Of a DNA stretch of 14,028 nt, positions 5,910-11,865 are shown in pieces. The DNA is from CAYUUP01 sp964447925 (GTDB taxonomy: Bacteria > Bacillota > Clostridia > Oscillospirales > Oscillospiraceae). A model generated the notes under the pieces. The model did no database searches and was not told the DNA's origin. It was given only the letters and a program-made list of their open reading frames with translations. Position 1 is the stretch's first letter. Each line of letters starts with the position of its first letter. The DNA lies in assembly GCA_964447925.1 (NCBI GenBank), contig CAYUUP010000036.1:1-14028 (forward strand), written 5' to 3'. The position numbers and the translations under genes were made by a program.

Positions 5910-6359
5910 ATGAAGCTGGCCGTCAAAGCCCTTTCCCCCCGCATTGGCCGGGATATTCCCGCCCCTTGTTATGCCACACCCGGTGCGGCGGCTATGGATC
6001 TTCATGCCTGCGAGGATACCCCTGTCGTGATCCCTGCGGGGGAGCGCCGGATGATTCATACCGGCATTGCCGTTGCCTTGCCCTCTCCGGACTATGTGGC
6101 GCTGGTCTTTGCCCGCAGCGGCCTTGCCGCAAAGCAGGGCATCACCCCCGCCAACTGCGTGGGGGTCATCGACAGCGACTACCGGGGGGAGATACTGGTC
6201 TGCCTGCAGAACAATGGCGGTGCGGACTATACCATAAGCCCCGGTGACCGCATCGCACAGATGGCGGTGATGCCGGTGGTGCAGCCGGAGCTGGAGCTGG
6301 CCGATGCCTTGCCGGAGACGGGGCGGGGTGCCGGGGGCTTCGGCTCCACCGGGCGGTAA
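5910..6359 (+). CDS. dut: Deoxyuridine 5'-triphosphate nucleotidohydrolase (dUTPase)
   Basis: dUTPase hydrolyses dUTP to dUMP and pyrophosphate, keeping uracil out of DNA and supplying dUMP for dTMP synthesis. It is a trimeric type with 149 aa. All five motifs are visible: 1, AAAMDLHA (26-33); 2, ARSGLAAKQGI (68-78); 3, GVIDSDYRGEI (85-95) with Asp90 and Tyr91; 4, GDRIAQM (112-118); 5, the C-terminal glycine-rich arm GRGAGGFGSTG (138-148). GGAAGGAG precedes the ATG at proper spacing. It lies 30 bp after ricT and 4 bp before maf. Confidence 0.97.
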   Translation: MKLAVKALSPRIGRDIPAPCYATPGAAAMDLHACEDTPVVIPAGERRMIHTGIAVALPSPDYVALVFARSGLAAKQGITPANCVGVIDSDYRGEILVCLQNNGGADYTISPGDRIAQMAVMPVVQPELELADALPETGRGAGGFGSTGR

Positions 6360-6363
6360 TTCC

Positions 6364-6939
6364 ATGGAGCTGATCCTAGCCTCCCGCTCGCCCAGGCGGC
6401 AGGCCTTGCTGCGGCAGATGGGCATTAACCGGTTCCAAATCTGCCCTGTGGATGGGGAGGAGATACAGGATCCGGCCCTTGCTCCGGCGGAGCAGGTGGA
6501 GGCGCTGGCTCTGGCCAAGGGACGAGAGGCGCTGCGGTTCGCGTCGGAGGATAGCCTGGTGCTGGCAGCGGACACTCTGGTGGCGCTGGATGGGACGGTG
6601 CTGGGCAAGCCTCGGGACGAAGCGGATGCCGCCGGAATGCTGGCCGCTCTCTCCGGGCGGACACATCAGGTCTATACCGGCGTGGCCGTGCTGAGCTGCG
6701 GCGGGGAGGCAGTGTCCCATGCCTGCACTCAGGTGAGTTTTCGGGTGCTGACGGTGGATGAGATTACCCGCTACATCGCCACCGGTGAGCCTATGGACAA
6801 GGCGGGGGCCTACGGTATCCAGGGCCGGGGCGGACTGCTGGTGAAGGGTATCCAAGGGGACTTTTATAATGTTGTGGGACTGCCCCTCTGCTTGACGGCG
6901 GAGATGCTGGGGCGGTTCGGTTATTCCTGGGAGGGATAG
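6364..6939 (+). CDS. maf: Maf-family nucleoside triphosphate pyrophosphatase
   Basis: Maf proteins hydrolyse non-canonical or pyrimidine nucleoside triphosphates to monophosphates and can slow septum formation when overproduced. The protein has 191 aa, normal for the family. Visible motifs are the N-terminal SRSPRR (7-12), the catalytic AADTLVALDG with Asp70, LGKPRD with Lys82, LSGRTHQVYTGVAV (97-110), EPMDKAGAYGIQG (142-154) and GDFYNVVGLPL (165-175). The frame is open upstream to 6304 inside dut, but homology starts at 6364. Only 4 bp separate it from the dut stop and no clear RBS is present, so it is probably translationally coupled. In many Firmicutes maf precedes radC-mreB-mreC-mreD; here mreC follows directly. 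The substrate class (dTTP/UTP or m7GTP type) cannot be settled by eye. Confidence 0.95.
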   Translation: MELILASRSPRRQALLRQMGINRFQICPVDGEEIQDPALAPAEQVEALALAKGREALRFASEDSLVLAADTLVALDGTVLGKPRDEADAAGMLAALSGRTHQVYTGVAVLSCGGEAVSHACTQVSFRVLTVDEITRYIATGEPMDKAGAYGIQGRGGLLVKGIQGDFYNVVGLPLCLTAEMLGRFGYSWEG

Positions 6940-6944
6940 GTGTT

Positions 6945-6966
6945 TCGCCTGTCCCCAAGGAGGCGA
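6945..6966 (+). promoter_or_regulatory. Small hairpin overlapping the mreC ribosome binding site
   Basis: TCGCCT (6945-6950) is complementary to AGGCGA (6961-6966), with a 10-nt loop that ends in AAGG. The AAGGAGG Shine-Dalgarno of mreC (6957-6963) is therefore partly paired. The stem is 6 bp, so any effect on translation would be modest. The pairing may be incidental. Confidence 0.3.
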
Positions 6967-6973
6967 TTTCCAT

Positions 6974-7816
6974 ATGAAGAAGTTTTTTCACTCCAAGCTG
7001 GTTTTGGTGCTGTTGGCCGCTGTCCTGCTCACCGGCGGCTGCGCCGTGGGCAGCGTGGTGCTATCGGACAGCACCTCCCCGGTGAGTAATGCCCTGGGAG
7101 TGATTGCTTCTCCCTTCCGCACAGCGGCCAGCGCCTTTGTAAACTGGGTGGAGGGGATGTATGATTATGCCTTCCGGTATCAGGCCATGGAGGAACGTGT
7201 GGCCGAGCTGGAGGCGGAGCTGGCGGAGGTGGAGTCCAATGCCAGGGAATATGAAGAGACACTGAAGGAAAACGAGCGACTGCGGGAGCTGTTGGAGCTG
7301 GCAAAGAGGCGGACCGATTTCAGCTTTGCCATGGCCAGTGTCACAGGCCGCTCTACTACCAGCTGGGAATCCACCCTGACCCTCAGCAAGGGGACCGCCG
7401 ATAACATTGCCATCGGTGACTGCGTTATCACCCAGACCGGCGCGCTGGTAGGGGTGGTGGCCGAGGCAGGCCTTAACTGGTGTACCGTCACCACTATTAT
7501 TGACCCCGCTATCTCCATGGGCGTGGTGGACTACCGATCTGACTCTGCGGCGGTGCTGGAGAGTGACCTCACTACCATGACGGAGGGGCTTTGCCGGCTC
7601 TCCTATCTGACGGAGGATTCCGACGTAGAGGCGGGGGATCTGATCCTGACCAGTGGCGCCAGCGGCATCTACCCCTCTGGCCTGGTGGTGGGGACACTGA
7701 CCGAGGTGGGCTATACCTCTGCCGGGATCGAGCGGTATGCCCTGGTGGAGCCGGAGGCCTCTTTGACCAACCTGACTCAGGTGTTTGTTGTTTTGGACTT
7801 CGATATTTCGGAGTAA
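6974..7816 (+). CDS. mreC: Rod shape-determining protein MreC
   Basis: MreC is the extracytoplasmic scaffold of the elongasome. It links MreB and MreD to penicillin-binding proteins and RodA during side-wall growth. The protein has 280 aa. A single N-terminal membrane segment (about residues 8-20) is followed by a coiled coil (about 70-112, rich in Leu/Glu heptads) and then the beta-rich MreC core. The core shows LSKGTADNIAIGD, GALVGVV, and a C-terminal GDLILTSGASGIYPSGLVVGTL stretch, read here in two overlapping pieces of the family signature. The sequence LLTGGC ending at Cys23 satisfies the loose lipobox pattern. The RBS AAGGAGG is optimal. It lies 34 bp after maf and 15 bp before mreD. 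No mreB is adjacent, which is unusual for this cluster. Confidence 0.95.
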   Translation: MKKFFHSKLVLVLLAAVLLTGGCAVGSVVLSDSTSPVSNALGVIASPFRTAASAFVNWVEGMYDYAFRYQAMEERVAELEAELAEVESNAREYEETLKENERLRELLELAKRRTDFSFAMASVTGRSTTSWESTLTLSKGTADNIAIGDCVITQTGALVGVVAEAGLNWCTVTTIIDPAISMGVVDYRSDSAAVLESDLTTMTEGLCRLSYLTEDSDVEAGDLILTSGASGIYPSGLVVGTLTEVGYTSAGIERYALVEPEASLTNLTQVFVVLDFDISE

Positions 7817-7831
7817 CAAAGGAGCTTTGCC

Positions 7832-8362
7832 ATGTCACGTTATCATGGAGCCATACAGAAGTGGTGCGCTTACGCGGGGGGCCTGTTGCTGATACTCTTT
7901 TTAGAGCAGGGCATCCTCCATCACATTTCCCTTCGGGGGGCAGTACCCCTGCTGGTGCCGGTGATGGTGGCTATGGTGGCTATGTTTGAGGGTGCGCTGC
8001 CCGGCAGTTGCTTTGGCCTGGCGGCGGGGGCTTTGGGGATGTTTGCCTATTACCGCGCCGGGCCGGTGATGCCGCTGTGCCTGGCGGTGGCGGGTATGGC
8101 GTGTGGTGCCTTCATCCCCAAGGTCATGGGTTGTTCCCTGTGGAGCGGCTATCTGTGTTCTGCACTGGCCCTGCTCATCACAGAGTGCTTCCAGATACTG
8201 GCTCAGATGGTGCTGGGCGGCGGAGGACAGATCACTGTCCTGCTGCGGCTGGCGGCCTGGGAGGGGCTGTATTCTCTGGCGCTGACCATAGTGGTCTATT
8301 TCCCTGCCCGCTGGATCTATTGCCGGTTCAGCGCCGGCTGGGATGCAGAAAGTTTGCTTTGA
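7832..8362 (+). CDS. mreD: Rod shape-determining membrane protein MreD
   Basis: MreD is the small polytopic membrane partner of MreC in the elongasome. The protein has 176 aa with about five or six hydrophobic segments (roughly 14-30, 36-54, 58-74, 79-97, 106-128 and 142-162) and a short basic ARWIYCRF region at the C-terminus. MreD is poorly conserved in sequence, so the call rests on size, topology and its place 15 bp after mreC. AAAGGAG precedes the ATG. The gene ends 16 bp before the YitT-family gene. Confidence 0.88.
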   Translation: MSRYHGAIQKWCAYAGGLLLILFLEQGILHHISLRGAVPLLVPVMVAMVAMFEGALPGSCFGLAAGALGMFAYYRAGPVMPLCLAVAGMACGAFIPKVMGCSLWSGYLCSALALLITECFQILAQMVLGGGGQITVLLRLAAWEGLYSLALTIVVYFPARWIYCRFSAGWDAESLL

Positions 8363-8378
8363 GATAGGAGAGAGAAAA

Positions 8379-9233
8379 ATGCTTCGGATACTGCGGAGAT
8401 ACGCTGTGATCACCCTGGGCTGCTGTATTTATGCCCTAGCATTTTGCTGGTGCTTCCAGCCAAACCACATGACCTTTGGCGGACTTACCGGCGTTGCTCA
8501 GGTGCTTCACTTTTTGTTCCCCGTTTTGCCTGTGGGTACCGTTACATTGGTGATGAATGTCCCGCTGTTTTTGCTGACCCTGAAGATGATTGGCGGGGGA
8601 TCGGTGGCAAATTCCCTCTATGCCGCTATCCTGTCCTCCCTGTTTATTGACCTGCTGACCCCTTTGTATGACTTCTCTGCTATGGAGCCGCTGCTGGCCT
8701 GCATTTATGGAGGTGTGCTGCTGGGATTGGCCGCCGGCATCATGATGCTGGAGGAGACTACCACCGGCGGCACTGAGCTGGCGGCCCGCCTGCTGAAATT
8801 TCCCTTCCCCCGACTGTCCATCGGTCGGCTGACCATGTCGCTGGATGTGGCTGTCACACTGGCCTACAGCGCCGTCTATCGGGATTTGACCAACGCGCTC
8901 TATAGCTTCATCGCCATTTATATCTGCTCGGTGGTGATGGACATGGTGGTCTATGGATCCTCTTCCGCAAAGATGGCCTACATCATCAGTCTCAAGGGGC
9001 CTGAGATCGCGGAGAAGATCATCAGCATGGATATGGGACTGACAATTCTCCCCGGCAGGGGGGCTTACTCCGGGGATCCCCGGCAGGTGCTGCTGTGTGC
9101 CTTCAAGGGGACGCAGATCACAGCTATCAAGGAGGCGGTGCGCCAGATGGATCCGGATGCCTTTATCATTGTCTGCAACGCCCATGAGGTGCTGGGAGAG
9201 GGCTTCGGAAACAACGCTCCCGGCAGCCTGTAG
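8379..9233 (+). CDS. YitT-family membrane protein (DUF161 plus DUF2179)
   Basis: YitT-family proteins are membrane proteins of unknown transport or regulatory function, common and often paralogous in Firmicutes. The protein has 284 aa. The N-terminal 190 residues hold about five membrane segments with the family's conserved pieces: FGGLTGVAQVL, a MNVPLFLL segment, YGGVLLGLAAGI and ETTTGGTELAA. The C-terminal soluble DUF2179-type domain (about 200-280) contains IISLKGPEIAEKI, the GRGAYSG motif, and DPDAFIIV followed by EVLGEGF. The start at 8379 is chosen for the AGGAGAG site 6-7 nt upstream; the frame also runs back to 8343 within mreD. It closes the operon, and its stop codon lies in the terminator hairpin loop. 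Its link to cell shape is not established. Confidence 0.88.
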   Translation: MLRILRRYAVITLGCCIYALAFCWCFQPNHMTFGGLTGVAQVLHFLFPVLPVGTVTLVMNVPLFLLTLKMIGGGSVANSLYAAILSSLFIDLLTPLYDFSAMEPLLACIYGGVLLGLAAGIMMLEETTTGGTELAARLLKFPFPRLSIGRLTMSLDVAVTLAYSAVYRDLTNALYSFIAIYICSVVMDMVVYGSSSAKMAYIISLKGPEIAEKIISMDMGLTILPGRGAYSGDPRQVLLCAFKGTQITAIKEAVRQMDPDAFIIVCNAHEVLGEGFGNNAPGSL

Positions 9234-9244
9234 GCTGCCGTTTT
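9221..9244 (+). terminator. Terminator overlapping the stop codon of the YitT-family gene
   Basis: CGGCAGCC (9221-9228) and GGCTGCCG (9233-9240) form an 8-bp GC-rich stem with a TGTA loop, followed by TTTT. The TAG stop (9231-9233) falls at the loop and base of the right arm. The T-tract is short, so termination may be partial and could leave read-through into the reductase gene. Confidence 0.75.
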
Positions 9245-9293
9245 CCCGGACTGCATTGACCAGGGCAACCAGGATATATCAGGAGGATGCTGG

Positions 9294-10382
9294 ATGAAAA
9301 AGATAAAAAAGAACTTCGGCTTCGGCTGTATGCGGCTGCCTATGGCGGGGGATCGGGTGGACACGGCGGAATTTACCCGCATGGTGGACGCCTATCTGGA
9401 GGCGGGCTTTAACTATTTCGACACCGCCAGCGTCTATATCGGCGGCCAGAGCGAAACGGCACTGCGGGAGTGCCTCACCGCCCGATATCCCAGGGAGGCG
9501 TATTTCCTGACGGATAAGCTCTCCGGCAGCCTATTTGAACGGGAGGATGAGATCCGCCCTCTGCTGGAGCGGCAGCTTCGGACCTGCGGGGTGGATTGCT
9601 TCGACCTCTATCTTATGCACGCCCAGAGCGCCAAAAATTTTGGGAAATTCCGGGCGTGCAGGGCCTACGAGACGGCATTTCAGCTGAGGGAGGAGGGCAA
9701 GATCCGCCATGTGGGGCTTTCCTTCCACGATACAGCGGAGGTGTTGGAGGAGATCCTGGATTGCTATCCCCAGGTGGAGGCAGTACAACTGCAATTCAAT
9801 TACATGGATTACGAAGATCCGGCGGTGCAGAGCCGGAGATGCTATGAGGTATGTCAGCGCCACGGCAAGCCCGTCATCGTCATGGAGCCGGTGAAAGGGG
9901 GAATGCTAGCTGATCTGCCAGAGGAGGTCCGGCAGGTGCTGGACGGGCTGGGCGGCGGCAGTCCCGCCAGCTATGCTCTCCGCTTTGCCGCAGGCTTTCC
10001 CGGTATCATCATGGTACTCTCCGGTATGAGCAATCTGCCCCAGATGATAGATAATCTCGGCTGCATGAAGGATTTCCGGCCACTGGATGACAGGGAGCGG
10101 CAGACCATCAGCCGGGTGTGCGGGATTTTACACGCCGCCGATATGATCCCCTGTACCGCCTGCCGATACTGTGTGGATGGCTGCCCCCAGTCCATCCCCA
10201 TTCCAGACATCTTCGCCAGCGCCAACGCCGGTCGGATCTACCAAAATTGGAGTACGGGCCACTATCTCTCCCTCCACCGGGCGGAGGCCGGCAGCTGCAT
10301 CCGGTGCGGGGCCTGTGAAGAAGTCTGTCCTCAGAAACTGCCGATCCGGGCGCTGCTGGAAAAGGTGGCGGCAGAAGACTGA
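9294..10382 (+). CDS. Aldo/keto reductase with two C-terminal 4Fe-4S cluster motifs
   Basis: This belongs to the anaerobe-type aldo/keto reductase family that joins a TIM-barrel NAD(P)H oxidoreductase to a ferredoxin-like tail. The protein has 362 aa. The barrel spans about 5-280 with the catalytic tetrad Asp43, Tyr48, Lys75 and His109, in contexts FDTAS, VYIGG, LTDK and YLMHA. The tail has two CX2CX2CX3CP motifs: Cys287, 290, 293, 297 and Cys335, 338, 341, 345. These presumably bind two 4Fe-4S clusters and pass electrons to or from ferredoxin. The physiological substrate is unknown. GGAGG lies upstream of the ATG. It follows a terminator by 50 bp, and no convincing promoter is seen in the gap: TTGACC at about 9254 lacks a matching -10. 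It may rely on read-through. Confidence 0.93.
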   Translation: MKKIKKNFGFGCMRLPMAGDRVDTAEFTRMVDAYLEAGFNYFDTASVYIGGQSETALRECLTARYPREAYFLTDKLSGSLFEREDEIRPLLERQLRTCGVDCFDLYLMHAQSAKNFGKFRACRAYETAFQLREEGKIRHVGLSFHDTAEVLEEILDCYPQVEAVQLQFNYMDYEDPAVQSRRCYEVCQRHGKPVIVMEPVKGGMLADLPEEVRQVLDGLGGGSPASYALRFAAGFPGIIMVLSGMSNLPQMIDNLGCMKDFRPLDDRERQTISRVCGILHAADMIPCTACRYCVDGCPQSIPIPDIFASANAGRIYQNWSTGHYLSLHRAEAGSCIRCGACEEVCPQKLPIRALLEKVAAED

Positions 10383-10388
10383 ATCTGC

Positions 10389-10427
10389 AAAAAACAGGGC
10401 TGCCCCGCCGGGGCAGCCCTGTTTTTT
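10389..10427. terminator. Bidirectional terminator between convergent genes
   Basis: A perfect 18-bp inverted repeat has arms at 10389-10406 and 10410-10427 and a 3-nt loop. The arms have AAAAAA and TTTTTT at their outer ends and a GC-rich core. It therefore works as a rho-independent terminator on both strands: for the reductase on plus and the MATE transporter on minus. Confidence 0.97.
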
Positions 10428-10446
10428 GCCTGTTATCCGCAGGGGG

Positions 10447-11847
10447 TTATGTTCCCAGAAGCTGAAATTTTTTCCAGCGGCCACTGTAGTAATAGGCTGC
10501 GCCGATGATGGCGGTGACATATCCTGCCAGGGCGCTGCCAAGCCAGTAGCCCACCAGACCCATGCCGCAGAGACTCCCCAACAGAAGGGAGAGGCCGATA
10601 CGGGCGGCCACACCATCCATCAGACCACTGATCAGCCCCAGCCGGGCGTTGCCTACACCGTTGATGACAGCGTTGAAAGGGGCTCGCAGGCTGTAGCCCA
10701 GATAGCAGAGGATGCCCGGCAGTATATAGAGAGGGGTATAGGCCAATACCTCCGGCTCACTGTTGAACAGGGAGAAAATCTGGGTGTGGAGGAATCCCAG
10801 CGCCAGGGCGCACAGGGCGGAATAGATGCCACAGACCGCCAGGATGGAATTCACCACCCGGTTGACCCGCTCCGGCTTGCCCGCCCCCATGTTCTGAGCC
10901 ACTACGGTGCAGCCAGCGGTGGCCATGGAGTTGCTGACGATACGCAGGATATTTTCCAGCTTTAGGGTGACACCGTTGACGGCGGAGACTGCCACCCCCA
11001 TGCCGATGCTGATTCCGTAGGCGTTGATGTTGGCGTTGACAAAGAGAATAGAGACAACGACTGCCGCGTATTGGATGGCGTGGGGGATGCCCAGCCGGAG
11101 GATCAGCCGGAGCTGTACCCAGCGGGGCCGGAAGGCTGCCCGGCTGAAGGAAAGCCCAAAGGCCTCTCGCTTGTGATAGAGATAGATGATGGAGATCACC
11201 AGGGAAAGCCCCTGACCCATGACAGTGGCCAGAGCCGCACCGAAGACCCCAATGTGCAGTACCAGCACAAAGAGCAAATCCAGCACCAGGTTAGTCATGG
11301 CGGCAATCGCCACGAAAATCAGCGGCCGCTTGGAGTCCCCCATGCCACGTAGAATGGCGCTGACGCAGTTATAGCCGAAGATGAAGAGCAGACCGGCGGT
11401 GCAAGTCAAAAAGTAGGCGCGGGCCGCCGGAAGGGATTCCTCCGGCACATTCATCAGGGAGAACTGCCAGCCCACCGTGGCATAGCACAGCAGGGTGCAG
11501 CCCACAGCCACAGCAGCCAACAGCAGGGCCAAATTGCCCACGATGCGAGTGACGGATTGCATGTCTCGCCGGCCCACAAACTGACCCACGATGACCTGCC
11601 CCGCCGAGGCCAGCCCCATGCCGATCATGGTGTAGAGATTTACCAGCTCACTGATGGTGGAGACGGCGGCCAGCTCCACTGAACCAAGGGCCTGGCCCAC
11701 TACCACGGTGTCCACCAGGGCATAGACCGTTTGCAGGGCGTTGGCCAACATCAGCGGGAGGGCAAACCGTACCAGCTTGCGAAAGACGCTGCCCTCCGTC
11801 ATATCTCCCACCGCTGTGGCGTGGGCCATTTTCTGTTGCTTTTCCAT
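10447..11847 (-). CDS. MATE-family multidrug/toxin efflux transporter
   Basis: MATE transporters export drugs or metabolites in exchange for Na+ or H+ across the cytoplasmic membrane. The protein has 466 aa, with about twelve hydrophobic helices in two six-helix halves. Family features include PLMLANALQTVYALVDTVVVG near residues 31-51 (read as consecutive family motifs), GQFVGRRD, the SAILRGMGDSKRP segment after helix 5, and VVAQNMGAGKPERV in the second half. AAGGAGAG lies 6-7 nt before the ATG at 11847. It begins 18 bp after the pcrA stop, so the two are probably co-transcribed. The closest general type is the DinF/NorM-like Firmicute group. The substrate is not predictable. Confidence 0.93.
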   Translation of the reverse strand: MEKQQKMAHATAVGDMTEGSVFRKLVRFALPLMLANALQTVYALVDTVVVGQALGSVELAAVSTISELVNLYTMIGMGLASAGQVIVGQFVGRRDMQSVTRIVGNLALLLAAVAVGCTLLCYATVGWQFSLMNVPEESLPAARAYFLTCTAGLLFIFGYNCVSAILRGMGDSKRPLIFVAIAAMTNLVLDLLFVLVLHIGVFGAALATVMGQGLSLVISIIYLYHKREAFGLSFSRAAFRPRWVQLRLILRLGIPHAIQYAAVVVSILFVNANINAYGISIGMGVAVSAVNGVTLKLENILRIVSNSMATAGCTVVAQNMGAGKPERVNRVVNSILAVCGIYSALCALALGFLHTQIFSLFNSEPEVLAYTPLYILPGILCYLGYSLRAPFNAVINGVGNARLGLISGLMDGVAARIGLSLLLGSLCGMGLVGYWLGSALAGYVTAIIGAAYYYSGRWKKFQLLGT

Positions 11848-11865
11848 AGGCTCTCCTTGTGTTGC

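Noticed and set aside
7061..7819. 252-codon minus-strand open frame opposite mreC
   Set aside because: A shadow of mreC; composition rich in His, Gln and Arg is typical of antisense translation.
8436..9185. 249-codon minus-strand open frame opposite the YitT-family gene
   Set aside because: A shadow frame rich in His and Gln, with no membrane segments or recognisable motif.
9254..9280. TTGACC with GATATATC as a promoter for the aldo/keto reductase
   Set aside because: The spacing is about 12-13 bp, too short for a sigma-A promoter.
10171..10965. 264-codon plus-strand open frame crossing the reductase end and the MATE gene
   Set aside because: It reads straight through the shared terminator and overlaps two secure genes in other frames.
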